Notes: generated by a model from the sequence alone, not told the origin. 64,000 nt of DNA from Arthrobacter sp. EM1 (GCF_029964055.1 NZ_CP124836.1:3348001-3412000), one strand, 5' to 3'; numbered from the stretch's first letter, positions 43,448-52,893 are shown. Translations and numbers: made by a program.

Positions 43448-43744
43448 CTAGTTGACGAGTTGCTGGACCGCACCGGGAATGAACATCAACGTACTGATCA
43501 ACGCGAACGTGCCGATGCCGTAACCGATGGCCAGGGCTCCAATAGCCAGACCACGGCCGCGTTCTCCCTTCAACCTAATCTGGCTGAGCGCCATGTGCCC
43601 GGCCCCCACCGCAAAGACAGCAACGACTGCGGACCCAAAAAACCAGACGCCGGCGGCTGCGATTACGGCGAAGATGATGGCTGCGACCGACAGCCTGTTC
43701 AGTCCGTTAGTCGACGTTCTGGCCTGCACTACTGGCTCACTCAT
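43448..43744 (-). CDS. DUF4190 membrane protein
   Basis: A 98-residue protein with a hydrophilic N-terminus and two DUF4190 helices: about 20-45 (SVAAIIFAVIAAAGVWFFGS) and 70-92, joined by the family motif HMALSQIRLKGERGRGLAIGALAIGY. ATG 43744 has GGGGGAA upstream. Function of the family is unknown; it often occurs singly. Confidence 0.85.
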   Translation of the reverse strand: MSEPVVQARTSTNGLNRLSVAAIIFAVIAAAGVWFFGSAVVAVFAVGAGHMALSQIRLKGERGRGLAIGALAIGYGIGTFALISTLMFIPGAVQQLVN

Positions 43745-43797
43745 CTCGGTTCCCCCAACCTGGTTGTTCACGCGAGTCTAGCTGGCTTATCCAGTAG

Positions 43798-44303
43798 CTC
43801 GAACGGGTCCGAAGCGCGCGGGCGCCCAGCAACTGGTCGACAGGATCCGGGGAGCATTGGGATGGCGTGCATTGGAGATCGAGCATGTTGGTTCAACGGC
43901 GGTTCGGGGGCTTCCAGCTATAGCCATCATCGATATCGACCTGATCGTCGCTGATCCAAATGACGAGCCGTCCTACGTCCCGGCCTTCGAAGGAGTCGGA
44001 TTTGAACTCAAAATTCGTGAACCTTGGCGGTTCGGTCATCGCGTCCTCCGGCACGTTGAACCCGCCTGCAATCTGCACGTTTTCGGCTACGACAGCCCAG
44101 AAGTCGCGAAGCATCGGATATTTCGCGACTGGTTGCGCGCCAATCCGAGCGATCGCGATCTCTACGAACATGCGAAGCGTGAAGCGGCAGCCAAGGCTCA
44201 ATCCGCTGGTGAACACTCCATGCAATACAACGTACGCAAGGAAAAGGTCATCCAGGAGATTTACCATCGAGCGTTCGTTGCCACAGGGTTATTGAAGTCG
44301 TAG
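43798..44303 (+). pseudogene. GrpB-family (UPF0157) nucleotidyltransferase-fold protein, N-terminally truncated
   Basis: The family core is clear: ALEIEHVGSTAVRGLPA, IIDIDLIVAD, RHVEPACNLHVFGYDSPEV and FRDWLRANPSDRDLYEHAK in order. Family members begin about 35 residues earlier with a VxxxxYxxxWPxxF strand, which is missing; the upstream in-frame sequence is unrelated and the first usable start is TTG 43857. It may still be translated from there as a 148-residue protein, but the missing N-terminal strand argues against activity. Confidence 0.6.
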
Positions 44304-44304
44304 A

Positions 44305-44377
44305 CGCTGTGCGTGAACGAGAACGACCCCGCCAATAACAACAACCATCCGCTAAGTGTTGCAATCACCGCGAGAAC
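44305..44377 (-). repeat. Dispersed repeat A, copy 2
   Basis: Minus strand: GATCCTTGGGTTCTCGCGGT, then GATTGCAACACTTAGCGGAT and GGTTGTTGTTATTGGCGGGG. It differs from copy 1 (32236) at only a few bases plus one indel over about 60. The encoded core is PWVLAVIATLSGW. Confidence 0.8.
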
Positions 44378-44555
44378 CCAAGGATCCCCGAGCGGGCGGG
44401 CTGTGCAGACGGCTTTGGGCAGTCGAGTTCGGAAACTGGGCGCGGGGCGTTCATTCAAGCTCACGGAATGCAGCTTCCGCGGCGGAAACACGGGCCCCGG
44501 CATACTCTCCAACCCAAGACGCCGGCCGGCCACAGCTACCCGTCAACGGCCCCCG

Positions 44556-46718
44556 CTAGCGCCCGAACCACGACTCGGCCAGGTACACGTCAGCTTCCAG
44601 GCTGCAGTCGCCGGCCGAGGGACCGAGCGCCAGCCGGTAGTTGCCTGCGGCGATATGCCACTGCCCGCGCCCGGTGTTATAGCTGGCCAGCAGCCGCGGA
44701 TCAGCAGTTAGCTCGACGGTCCGTGATTCGCCGGGCTCGAGGTCCACACGCTCGAAGCCGAGCAGACGCATCCGGGGTCCCGCAGGGTCCTCAAGGAGGT
44801 AAAGCTGGGGCACATCGGCCCCGGAGCGCGGCCCTTCATTGGTGACTGTAACTTCGGCCCGCACCCCGCCACGGTCCTGCACTGTCAGGTTTCCATAGCC
44901 GAAGCGGGTGTAGCTGAGCCCGTGGCCGAAAGGGAACAGGGGTTTCTTCCCGGCCTTCGCGAACCAGCGGTACCCGACGTCGGATCCCTCGTTGTAGATG
45001 ACCGTCGTTGGGGTACCCCACGGTGTACCGAGGCCCGGCAGTACCGGCCGCGGTGTCTGGTCCAGATCTTTCGGAAAGGTCAGCGGGAGTTTTCCGGACG
45101 GGTTGGTGACACCGGCGAGGATTTCGGCGATCGCCTGGCCACCGCACTGGCCGGGGTACCAGGCCGCCAGGACGGCCCTGACCTTCGGGAGCCACGGCAT
45201 CGCCACGGGGTTGCCGGTCTCGAGGACGACGACGGTGTTCGAGTTCGCACCCGCAACAGCGTCGATTACGGTGTCCTGCCCCCACGGCAGGGACAGGTCA
45301 GCGTTGTCGTAGCCTTCGCCCTCGACCCGGATTCCAAAAACGATGGCGACATCGGAACGACGTGCCAGCAGCGCCGCCTCCCCGGGGTTCATGCCGGGGT
45401 CGTACTCGATCTCGGCGTCCGGCAGCAGCTTCTGCAGTTCTGCCAGCGGCGAGGACGGCAGCAGGTACAGGTTCCGCATGCTGCCCATAATGCCGGGGCC
45501 GCCGATCGAGTGGATTTCGGCGTATCCGCCGGGCGGGGTGACGGCGCTGGAGCCGCATCCGGCGGGGACGCCCAGTTGGGCATGTCCCCCGATGACGGCA
45601 ATTTTGAACCGTCCAACGGCGGTGGACGGCGCCTCCAGCGGGAGCACACCGTCGTTCTTGAGTAGGACAATCCCCTGCCGTGCCGTCTCCAGGGCAACGG
45701 CGGCATGGGCGGCCGGGTCGACGTCGGGCGTTCCCTCCCAGTGGTCGATGCCGACGTCGAAAATGGCGTAGAGGATGCGCTGCACCATCCCGGACAGGCG
45801 CTGCTTGGGAAATTCGCCCGACTCGAAGGCCGCACGCAGCGGTGCGGCGAAGCTCTCTTGCCCCCACATCATGACGTCAATTTGAACGCCGGATTCCTGG
45901 TCCTGGCCCTGCAGCGCAAAGTCCCAGCTGGGCGTAGCGCCCCAGTCGGACATGACCCAGCCGGGAAAGCTCCAGGCGCCTTTCAGGATGCCCTGCAGCA
46001 GCCCCTCGTTGCCGCCCGCATAGGTGCCGTTGATTTTGTTGTAACCGGTCATGACCGATCCGGGCCGGGCGCGTTCGATGGCGATCTCAAACGCGAGCAG
46101 GTCGGATTCCCGGTGCGCTGCCGGGTCGATGACCGCGTCCAGCCAGTGCCGGTTGGTTTCGTTGCAGTTCAGCGAAAAGTGCTTCACAGTGGAGATCACC
46201 TGCTCGCCCTGGATGCCCTCGACCGACTCCGCGCCAAGGACTCCGGTGAGCCAGGGGTCCTCGGAGAGGTACTCAAAGTTCCGGCCGTTGCGCGGGTCGC
46301 GGTGCAGGTTCAGTCCGCCGGCGAGCAGGACGTTGAGCCCTCTGCTCCTGGCCTCCCTGCCAATCAGCTGCCCGGATCTGCGCGCGAGCACGGGGTTGAA
46401 GCTGGCGCCCAGGGCGATTGACGCCGGGAGCGCCGTCGCGGTGTCCCCTTCCCGGTAGCCCGGGTTTGTCACTCCCAGGCTCGCGTCGGTCATCAGCAGG
46501 CCCGGGATGCCCAGCCTCGGAATCCCGGGCGTGTAACCGGCGCTCATCGGGACGCCGTCCGGGATGCGCGGATCTTTGTCCGTGAGCACTGCATTGGTAC
46601 CCATAACGCTGATCAGGAGCGAGAAGCGCTCGTCATCCGTCAGTTGCGCCTCGGCTTCCCGGGCCCGTTCCATCGCTTCTGAGTTCACGCTGGCCTGCTT
46701 TCGGGTCAGCCCCGGCAT
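44556..46718 (-). CDS. Glycoside hydrolase family 3 (beta-glucosidase-like)
   Basis: A large GH3 enzyme, 720 residues from ATG 46718. The N-terminal TIM barrel carries LNVLLAGGLNLHRDPRNGRN and the substrate-contact VKHFSLNC, and the nucleophile Asp in GWVMSDWGATPSW (about 265). The alpha/beta sandwich domain and a fibronectin type III-like C-terminal domain (TVTNEGPRSGADVPQLYL) follow. There is no signal peptide, so it is probably cytoplasmic and acts on imported beta-glucosides or related oligosaccharides. The exact start is uncertain: upstream codons to 46817 are in frame, and GTG 46691 is also possible. No sugar transporter is adjacent. Confidence 0.9.
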   Translation of the reverse strand: MPGLTRKQASVNSEAMERAREAEAQLTDDERFSLLISVMGTNAVLTDKDPRIPDGVPMSAGYTPGIPRLGIPGLLMTDASLGVTNPGYREGDTATALPASIALGASFNPVLARRSGQLIGREARSRGLNVLLAGGLNLHRDPRNGRNFEYLSEDPWLTGVLGAESVEGIQGEQVISTVKHFSLNCNETNRHWLDAVIDPAAHRESDLLAFEIAIERARPGSVMTGYNKINGTYAGGNEGLLQGILKGAWSFPGWVMSDWGATPSWDFALQGQDQESGVQIDVMMWGQESFAAPLRAAFESGEFPKQRLSGMVQRILYAIFDVGIDHWEGTPDVDPAAHAAVALETARQGIVLLKNDGVLPLEAPSTAVGRFKIAVIGGHAQLGVPAGCGSSAVTPPGGYAEIHSIGGPGIMGSMRNLYLLPSSPLAELQKLLPDAEIEYDPGMNPGEAALLARRSDVAIVFGIRVEGEGYDNADLSLPWGQDTVIDAVAGANSNTVVVLETGNPVAMPWLPKVRAVLAAWYPGQCGGQAIAEILAGVTNPSGKLPLTFPKDLDQTPRPVLPGLGTPWGTPTTVIYNEGSDVGYRWFAKAGKKPLFPFGHGLSYTRFGYGNLTVQDRGGVRAEVTVTNEGPRSGADVPQLYLLEDPAGPRMRLLGFERVDLEPGESRTVELTADPRLLASYNTGRGQWHIAAGNYRLALGPSAGDCSLEADVYLAESWFGR

Positions 46719-47159
46719 GGAACTGCGGGCCGCGGCGGATTGGGGACCTGAGGATGGCTTCCATCTTGCCCGCGGCTGGTGGATGAAACCAGGGGCTCGG
46801 ATGGACGCCGATGCCACGCAGCCACTGCCACTGCCACTGCCACTGCCACTGTCGCAACTGTCGCGGAGCCCGGCGCCGCCTGCTTAAATGCAAGGCCTGC
46901 AGGTACCTTCGCGATCTCGCTATGAGCTGGCTCGGACATTTTTATGTCCAGAACGACCCGGCTGAATCAGATGGTTACCTGCAGGTGTTTTAAGCGTACG
47001 CCCGGGCCGCGGGCACGGGTAGGGCAAAGGTCCCGACTTCCCGGACCATTGCCCTGACCGTGCGTGCCGCGATCCGAGGCCAACCGACGCCCCCGCGCCC
47101 AAAAGCGTAGAGTGGAACAAGACGCCTGATTCTGGACGCCGAGCGCTGAGGGAGAAATC
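46719..47159. other. Divergent intergenic region of GH3 and unknown-protein genes
   Basis: About 440 bases with the (CCACTG)5 repeat at 46822-46851, probable GH3 promoter beyond it, and the ribosome site GGGAGA just before 47160. I see no further gene. Confidence 0.5.
46822..46851. repeat. 6-bp tandem repeat, (CCACTG)5
   Basis: Five exact tandem copies of CCACTG upstream of the GH3 gene. In frame with the longest GH3 reading, but more likely in its leader, where copy number changes could alter expression. Confidence 0.9.
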
Positions 47160-47777
47160 GTGACGATTGACTGGGACGAAAAGAAGACCCTGCTGCAAGA
47201 ACCGAATATCGCCGCCGTTACACAGCTTTGCGACGAACTCATGGAAAAGAAGCCGGGGTCGGTTGTCCCGTACATTGACCCCGTCCACGACGAGGATGAG
47301 TGCCGGATCGTCAGCCTCCACATCGCTCCGGGCAAGGGCACCGAGTCGGGCTTCGTTTCCCATTTCAACGATGACGAGACCGCCCGCCGCGCCACGTCCA
47401 TCTACGAAGCCGTTGAACTCGAAGCCCGCTACGTTATGCCGTGGAACGCCTACCCTTGGGTCCGCGATCCCGAGCTCCCCTCGGCGCTGAACGTACAGGA
47501 GAAGACCGACGGCCTGCGGCCGTTCCGCCAGTTCCTCAAGATTAACAAGCGCGTCTCCGCCGTCATCGCCCACGGTGCCGACGCGCACGCTTTCCTGACG
47601 CTCTTCGAGAAGACCTACCACTCCTCCCTGAAGAACCGGGGCGTGAAGATCTACAAGGCCACCGCGCTGGGCGGCCGCGCCTTTGCCGTCTCGGCAGCCA
47701 AGCAGGATGAACTCCTGAGCAAAAACGTCGAGGTCTACAAGGACGCCATGCAGCGGGCAGGCATCCAGCACCTGTGA
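47160..47777 (+). CDS. Conserved protein, function unknown (UDG-like motif)
   Basis: A 205-residue soluble protein starting at GTG 47160 with GGGAGA upstream. Regions such as VPYIDPVHDEDECRIVSLHI (about 39-58), RYVMPWNAYPWV (about 90-101) and AVIAHGADAHAFLTLFEKTY (about 138-157) look conserved; the order of an Asn-containing WNAYP segment and a late HG segment recalls uracil-DNA-glycosylase-fold proteins, but I cannot confirm it. Followed by a terminator-like hairpin. Confidence 0.7.
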   Translation: MTIDWDEKKTLLQEPNIAAVTQLCDELMEKKPGSVVPYIDPVHDEDECRIVSLHIAPGKGTESGFVSHFNDDETARRATSIYEAVELEARYVMPWNAYPWVRDPELPSALNVQEKTDGLRPFRQFLKINKRVSAVIAHGADAHAFLTLFEKTYHSSLKNRGVKIYKATALGGRAFAVSAAKQDELLSKNVEVYKDAMQRAGIQHL

Positions 47778-47806
47778 GCTGACACCGCACTCGAGCTGAC
47801 ACCGCG

Positions 47807-47833
47807 GGGGGCGGTACGACGGCGGCCGCCCCC
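47807..47833. terminator. GC-rich hairpin downstream of 47160 gene
   Basis: GGGGGCGG (47807-47814) pairs with CCGCCCCC (47826-47833), preceded by a 13-base direct repeat GAGCTGACACCGC twice. No U-run; terminator-like for a high-GC genome. Confidence 0.45.
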
Positions 47834-47959
47834 GCCGCCGTCGTTCCCGCCGCGTAGGGTCCAACGGCCCTGCCCAAGCCCGGCCGTCCTTGGTGAGCTT
47901 ATGGACGAGCCCGGACGGCTGCGTCCCTGGGAAGGCTCACTCCCGAAGAGGACTCGGTT

Positions 47960-48703
47960 ATGGGACGGTTGGACGGCAAAGTGGCCCTGGTCAGCGGCGG
48001 AGCCCGCGGCATCGGTGCAGCCATTGCGGAGCGCTTCCTTGCCGAGGGGGCGAAAGTGGTAGCCGGCGACGTCCTGGATGAGGATGGCCGGCAGTTGGCC
48101 GGGACTCTCGGTGCCGGCTTTCGCTATGTACATCTGGACGTCACGAAGCCGGCGGACTGGGACGCGGCAGTGGCGGCGGCCGAAACCAACTTCGGCAGCC
48201 TCAGTATCCTGGTCAACAACGCCGGCATCGTAACGTTCGGCCGAATCGACGAGTATCCGCAGGAACAGTGGGCCCGGATCATCGACGTTAACCTCACGGG
48301 TGTTTTCAACGGAATCAAGGCCGCCGCGCCGGCGCTGACGCGGGCCGGGGGCGGCTCCATCATCAACGTCTCCTCGATCGCCGGGCTGCGCGGCTACGAG
48401 CAGCTCTCCGGATACACGGCGTCAAAGTACGGTGTTCGCGGCCTAACCAAGAGTGCCGCGCTGGATCTCGGCAGCTCCGGCATCCGGGTCAACTCCGTCC
48501 ATCCCGGCGTCATCGAGACCCCCATGACCGCTGGCATGACGTTCGACACTGGACATGTCCCGCTGCACCGGACCGGACAACCGCCGGAGATCGCGGCTCT
48601 TGCGGTGTACCTGGCGGCTGACGAGTCCTCATTTGTCACTGGCGCCGAGTTCGTGATTGACGGCGGCGAGACGGCCGGCACCGTCGCACCTCCGGCCCCC
48701 TGA
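47960..48703 (+). CDS. Short-chain dehydrogenase (hydroxysteroid/FabG-like)
   Basis: A 247-residue classical SDR. The cofactor loop is SGGARGIG at about 12-19, NNAGIV near 84, the catalytic Ser in INVSSIAG (about 135-142), and YTASKYG (Tyr155-Lys159 region). The Asp in AGDVLD at the end of strand 2 suggests NAD. The overall sequence resembles 20-beta-hydroxysteroid dehydrogenase/FabG3 proteins. The ldh gene starts 17 bases after its stop, so the two probably share a transcript. Confidence 0.9.
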   Translation: MGRLDGKVALVSGGARGIGAAIAERFLAEGAKVVAGDVLDEDGRQLAGTLGAGFRYVHLDVTKPADWDAAVAAAETNFGSLSILVNNAGIVTFGRIDEYPQEQWARIIDVNLTGVFNGIKAAAPALTRAGGGSIINVSSIAGLRGYEQLSGYTASKYGVRGLTKSAALDLGSSGIRVNSVHPGVIETPMTAGMTFDTGHVPLHRTGQPPEIAALAVYLAADESSFVTGAEFVIDGGETAGTVAPPAP

Positions 48704-48719
48704 GTACCGGCAGCAACCC

Positions 48720-49676
48720 ATGACCCAGAATCCTGGATCCAAACTCGCGATCGTTGGCGCCGGCAGCGTTGGCACGTCCCTGGCCTACGCCGCGTTGATC
48801 CGCGGCTCCGCCAGCACCGTCGCCCTCTTTGACGTCAACGCCGCCAAGGCTGAGGCCGAGGTCCTCGACCTTGCACACGGCACCCAGTTCACCGCCGCTG
48901 CGGCAACTGTCGCCGGCGGCGGGGACATTGCTGCGATCGACGGGGCCGACGTCGTCGTTATCACCGCCGGGGCGAAACAGGCGCCGGGGCAGACCCGGCT
49001 GGACCTGGCCGGCACCAACGTCCGCATCCTCGAAAAGCTTATGCCGCAGTTGCTGGCCCACGCCCCGGATGCCGTCTATGTGCTGGTGACCAACCCCTGC
49101 GATGTGCTGACGGTCGCGGCGCGGCAGATCTCAGGGCTGGCGCCCGCGCGCATCTTCTCCTCCGGCACGGTGCTGGACACGTCCCGGCTGCGCTGGCTGC
49201 TGGCGCGGCAGGCCGGCGTATCAGTTACCAGCGTCCACGCCAGCATGGTGGGCGAACACGGCGACACCGAGTTCCCCGTCTGGTCAGGCGCCACAATCGG
49301 CCCCGTACCGATCCGCCAGTGGATGGTCGATGGCGCCCGTATCTTCTCGCCGGAATACCTCGCCGAGACCGCGCGGGAGGTGATGCAGGCCGCCTACAAA
49401 GTAATCGCCGGGAAGGGCGCTACCAACTACGCGATCGGTCTGTCCGGCGCCCGGATCGTGGAAGCCCTGCTGCGCTCGGAAAACGCGGTTCTGCCTGTCT
49501 CCACGGTGCTCGATGGCCAGTACGGGATCTCCGGAGTGGCACTGTCCCTGCCCAGCATTGTCGGGAACGGCGGGGTTCGCGCGGTCCTGGATACCCCAAT
49601 GAACGACGGCGAACTCGCCTCCCTGCATCATTCGGCCGAAACCCTGCAACAGACACTGGCGACGCTCGGGATCTAA
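48720..49676 (+). CDS. ldh: L-lactate dehydrogenase
   Basis: A 318-residue NAD-dependent L-lactate dehydrogenase. [16 protein letters not shown] (about 10-25) is the cofactor loop, [11 protein letters not shown] carries the substrate-gating Arg region, VTNPCDVLT the catalytic Asn, and [12 protein letters not shown] the catalytic His. The GQTR pattern (Gln before Thr-Arg) marks lactate rather than malate specificity. It converts pyruvate to L-lactate and back. It follows the SDR gene and is followed by a three-copy 25-bp tandem repeat. Confidence 0.93.
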   Translation: MTQNPGSKLAIVGAGSVGTSLAYAALIRGSASTVALFDVNAAKAEAEVLDLAHGTQFTAAAATVAGGGDIAAIDGADVVVITAGAKQAPGQTRLDLAGTNVRILEKLMPQLLAHAPDAVYVLVTNPCDVLTVAARQISGLAPARIFSSGTVLDTSRLRWLLARQAGVSVTSVHASMVGEHGDTEFPVWSGATIGPVPIRQWMVDGARIFSPEYLAETAREVMQAAYKVIAGKGATNYAIGLSGARIVEALLRSENAVLPVSTVLDGQYGISGVALSLPSIVGNGGVRAVLDTPMNDGELASLHHSAETLQQTLATLGI

Positions 49677-49693
49677 CAGGGCTGCGCCGTCCC

Positions 49694-49768
49694 GGGGGCG
49701 CCGCCGGCGGGACCAGACGGGGGCGCCGCCGGCGGGACCAGACGGGGGCGCCGCCGGCGGGACCAGAC
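49694..49768. repeat. 25-bp tandem repeat, three exact copies
   Basis: GGGGGCGCCGCCGGCGGGAC then CAGAC occurs three times in direct tandem (49694, 49719, 49744). Each unit holds a GGCGCC-GCCGGC inverted motif. It lies between ldh and the GNAT-AAA+ gene; there are no unique spacers, so it is not a CRISPR. Confidence 0.95.
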
Positions 49769-49879
49769 TGTGGCGACGCCGTAACGCAACTTCCCCGCAA
49801 CCCTTAGTATCGGCGCGTCGCATATGCTCAGCAGACAGATTCACGCTGGCTCATCGACGAACCACCCGGGAGACACCTT

Positions 49880-51196
49880 ATGACCAACTGGCGAATCAGG
49901 GATTTCCATTCGACCGACCTTGACGGCATCCTGAACCTCTGGGAGTCCCTCAAGGCCACCAATGTCGAGCCGGTATACGCGCTCTCCGAAGTGCTGGCAT
50001 CCTGCGAGAAGGACCACGCCGTCGTGGCGGTGCAAGGTGATCAGGTGGTGGGCGCCGCCGTCGGCCGGGCCGCCCACGACCAGGGCTGGGTGGTCTTCCT
50101 GGCCACCCTCCCCGAGTACCGCGGCCGCGGGATCGGCACATCGCTGCTGGCCGCCGTCGAGAACCGGATGGCGCCCCATGGCCTGAACAAGCTCTCCGCC
50201 CTGATGCCGGAATCGGAGACCCGGGTGGAGGCATTTGTGAGCCGCGGCTTTGTGCTGAAGAAGAACCTGCGCTACTTCGAGCGGAAGATCCCGGTGCAGC
50301 GGCAGGAACTTGAGCCCCTCAGCCAGCTTGGCGGCCGGATCCTGGCCCGCGACCTGTGGGAAAACGTCGCCGGAATGCGCAAGGAGAAGGAACTGCTGGA
50401 GCGCCGCCTTGTCCTGCCGCTCGCGGAGGCCGACCTTGCCGACGAATACGGCGTGGTGCCGCCACGCGCCGTCGTCCTCTTCGGGCCTCCCGGAACCGGC
50501 AAAACAACCTTCGCCAAGGCCATCGCGTCCCGCCTCGAATGGCCGTTCGTCGAGGTTTTCCCCTCCCGGCTGGCTTCCGATCCCAAGGGCCTCGCCGGCG
50601 CGCTGCGCGAGACATTCCTGGAGATCGCCGAACTGGAGCATGCCGTCGTCTTCATCGACGAGGTGGAAGAGATCGCCTCCCAGCGCTCCGGCGAACCGCC
50701 GTCGCCGCTCCAAGGTGTCACGAACGAACTGCTCAAGATCATCCCGGCCTTCCGCGAACAGCCCGGCCGCCTGCTGGTCTGCGCCACCAACTTCATCCGC
50801 GCCCTGGACAATGCGTTCCTGCGACATGGCCGCTTCGACTATGTCATCCCCATCGGCCTCCCCGACCGCCAGGCCCGCGAAGCCATGTGGGAGCGCTTTA
50901 TCCCGGCCACCGTCGTGGACGATGTCGACGTCGAACTGCTGGTGGACCGGACCGAGGGCTTCTCCCCGGCGGACATCGAATATGCGGCCCGGAGCGCGTC
51001 CCAGCGGGCGCTGGAGAAGGCCGTGTACGACGACGGCGGGCTGGCGTCCAGCGGCACCGGCCCCAGCCGCGACGCAGTCCGGAAGGGCCCCGCAACCCGG
51101 GACTATCTCGATGCGATTGCGGACACCCGGACCACTGTCAGCGACGAAGTCCACCAGCTGTTCCTCGAGGACATCGACGCCCTCGGCCGGGTGTAG
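49880..51196 (+). CDS. GNAT-AAA+ ATPase fusion protein
   Basis: A 438-residue fusion. Residues 1-140 form a GNAT domain: IRDFHSTDLDGILNLWESL at the start, LATLPEYRGRGIGTSLL (the acetyl-CoA loop, about 75-91), and EAFVSRGFVLKKNL at the end. Residues 165-400 form an AAA+ module: Walker A GPPGTGKTT near 201-209, Walker B VVFIDEVEE near 255-263, sensor 1 VCATN near 299, arginine-finger region LRHGRFD near 313, and the sensor 2 helix EGFSPADIEYAARSA. All key residues are present. The AAA part is closest to FtsH/CDC48-like ATPases. What the GNAT part acetylates is unknown. Confidence 0.9.
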   Translation: MTNWRIRDFHSTDLDGILNLWESLKATNVEPVYALSEVLASCEKDHAVVAVQGDQVVGAAVGRAAHDQGWVVFLATLPEYRGRGIGTSLLAAVENRMAPHGLNKLSALMPESETRVEAFVSRGFVLKKNLRYFERKIPVQRQELEPLSQLGGRILARDLWENVAGMRKEKELLERRLVLPLAEADLADEYGVVPPRAVVLFGPPGTGKTTFAKAIASRLEWPFVEVFPSRLASDPKGLAGALRETFLEIAELEHAVVFIDEVEEIASQRSGEPPSPLQGVTNELLKIIPAFREQPGRLLVCATNFIRALDNAFLRHGRFDYVIPIGLPDRQAREAMWERFIPATVVDDVDVELLVDRTEGFSPADIEYAARSASQRALEKAVYDDGGLASSGTGPSRDAVRKGPATRDYLDAIADTRTTVSDEVHQLFLEDIDALGRV

Positions 51197-51217
51197 CCAC
51201 CGCCTGGCGGCATGGTC

Positions 51218-52228
51218 CTAGCGGATAGTGACGACGATCTTGCCCTTGGCGTGGCCCAGCTCAAGGGCGGCGAAAGCCTCACCGATCCGTGCAAACGGGT
51301 AACTGCTGTCCATCACCGGCTGCAGTTGCCCGCCGTCGACGAGGGTAGCCAGAACGCGGAGATCATCACCGCTGGGGTGCATAAAGAGGTACCGGTAGCT
51401 TGCCTTGACCTTGCGGGCGCGCCGTCGGATTCCCAGGCTCATCAGCGCGAACACGACGGTGATCCACGGTGGCGCCTTCAGGTCCACCGTCGCGGTGCGG
51501 GGCTCCGGCACCCCCGCAATGGAGACCACTTTGCCGCCAGGCCGGAGGATGCCGAAGGATTTTTTTAGTGTCTCTCCACCGACCAGATCCAGTACGGCGT
51601 CGAAGTTGCTCAGCAGCGCCGGGAATTCCTCCCGGGTGTAGTCGATGACATGGTCGGCGCCAAGCCTGCGCACCAGGGCCAAGCCGGCCGGGGATGCGGT
51701 CGTCGTGACGTCTGCCCCGAAGTGTTTGGCCAACTGGATTGCCAATGTGCCAACACCTCCCGAGCCGCCGGAGATGAAAAGCCGGGTCCCGGGGCCGACG
51801 CCGAGTACATCGCGCAGCGCCTGCAGTGCCGTCAGCCCCGCCAGCGGCAGTCCTGCGGCTGCGGCGAAATCGAGCGAGGCAGGCATCGCGGCCACCAGTT
51901 CCTCCCGGACGCAGACGTACTCTGCGAACGCACCGAGCCGTTTTTTGTCCACGCGCGCATACACGTTGTCGCCGACGGCGAAGCGGCTCGGCCCGGGCCC
52001 GACGGCGTCCACGGTCCCGGCGGCTTCGCAGCCGGCGATGATGGGCAAGCGAAGCCGATTGAGAGGGCGCAAATCACCATCGCGGATTCGGAAGTCGACC
52101 GGGTTCAGGCCTGCCGCTTCAACTCTGATCCGCACCTCGCCGACCCCCGGTAGGGGTTCGGGGACGTCCTGGAGCTCCATTGCCTCGGCCCCGCCGTAGC
52201 GTGTGAGCACAAACGCCCGCATGCTCAC
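51218..52228 (-). CDS. NADP-dependent quinone oxidoreductase-like (MDR) protein
   Basis: A 336-residue medium-chain reductase without zinc ligands. N-terminal catalytic domain (AFVLTRYGGAEAMELQDVPEP), the NADP loop ISGGSGGVGTLAIQLAKHFGA at about 152-172, and a family C-terminus ALELGHAKGKIVVTIR. It most resembles QOR-like NADPH:quinone or enone reductases. Its GTG start (52228) overlaps the HD-domain gene stop (GTGA), so the two are translated together. Confidence 0.9.
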   Translation of the reverse strand: MSMRAFVLTRYGGAEAMELQDVPEPLPGVGEVRIRVEAAGLNPVDFRIRDGDLRPLNRLRLPIIAGCEAAGTVDAVGPGPSRFAVGDNVYARVDKKRLGAFAEYVCVREELVAAMPASLDFAAAAGLPLAGLTALQALRDVLGVGPGTRLFISGGSGGVGTLAIQLAKHFGADVTTTASPAGLALVRRLGADHVIDYTREEFPALLSNFDAVLDLVGGETLKKSFGILRPGGKVVSIAGVPEPRTATVDLKAPPWITVVFALMSLGIRRRARKVKASYRYLFMHPSGDDLRVLATLVDGGQLQPVMDSSYPFARIGEAFAALELGHAKGKIVVTIR

Positions 52229-52893
52229 TTCTGGTCGGCGCCTTGCCCGGCAGCCGTGTCCCCTACGGCCCCCACCAGCGGTTCTGCGTCCGCAGGGACG
52301 GCCGACGGCGCATCTGCGTACGAGAGATTTTCATAATCGGTGTCATCGGCTTCGTCCAGCAAGTCATCAAGCTCCTGGAGCAGCCACGGGTTGATCCGGG
52401 CGAGGATCTTCCGGGTCTCCTCGACCGGAACAGCTGCGTAGAGCACCGGGCGGGCCTCATCGTACCGGGTGACGGGCGGCTTGTCGGGCCACTTTTCGGC
52501 CAGCGCCTTGACCCTGGAGGGCAAGGAGTTATGCGCGTTGTCGGCGATCTTCACCAAGGTGGCGTCGTGGTCCCCGGCGATATAGCGGATTCCGGCCTGG
52601 TAGTCATCCGGGTTCTCGTGCAGGCGCTTCGTGACCCGCTCAACAATGTCCGCCGCCCGCCCCGAGACACCCATGTCCAGCAGTGCCTGCCGGGTCATCG
52701 GGGTATCCTCCGCGATATCGTGCAGGTAGCCGGCGATCCGGATGTCGTCGTCGAAGTCCGCCAAGGCATCCCCGACGGCGATAACGTGCTCGCGGTAGGG
52801 CTTCTTGAGCTTGTCCTTTTGGCGGTTGTGAGCCACCTCGGCGAGGACCTTCGCGGTCTCAACAGTGAATCGGGGGTGTGCTGGTTCTGACAT
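52225..52893 (-). CDS. HD-domain phosphohydrolase
   Basis: A 222-residue protein with an HD fold related to the hydrolase domain of RelA/SpoT. Metal ligands are visible: His in KPYREHVIAV (about 36), the HD pair in AGYLHDIAEDTPM (about 58-59) and Asp in LVKIADNAHN (about 117). A Glu/Asp-rich C-terminal tail follows. It may hydrolyse a nucleotide such as an alarmone, but no substrate evidence exists. Start ATG 52893 and coupling with the reductase gene are clear. Confidence 0.85.
   Translation of the reverse strand: MSEPAHPRFTVETAKVLAEVAHNRQKDKLKKPYREHVIAVGDALADFDDDIRIAGYLHDIAEDTPMTRQALLDMGVSGRAADIVERVTKRLHENPDDYQAGIRYIAGDHDATLVKIADNAHNSLPSRVKALAEKWPDKPPVTRYDEARPVLYAAVPVEETRKILARINPWLLQELDDLLDEADDTDYENLSYADAPSAVPADAEPLVGAVGDTAAGQGADQK

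Noticed and set aside
49694..49768. Possible CRISPR array
   Set aside because: The repeats are directly adjacent with no spacers, and no cas genes are near.
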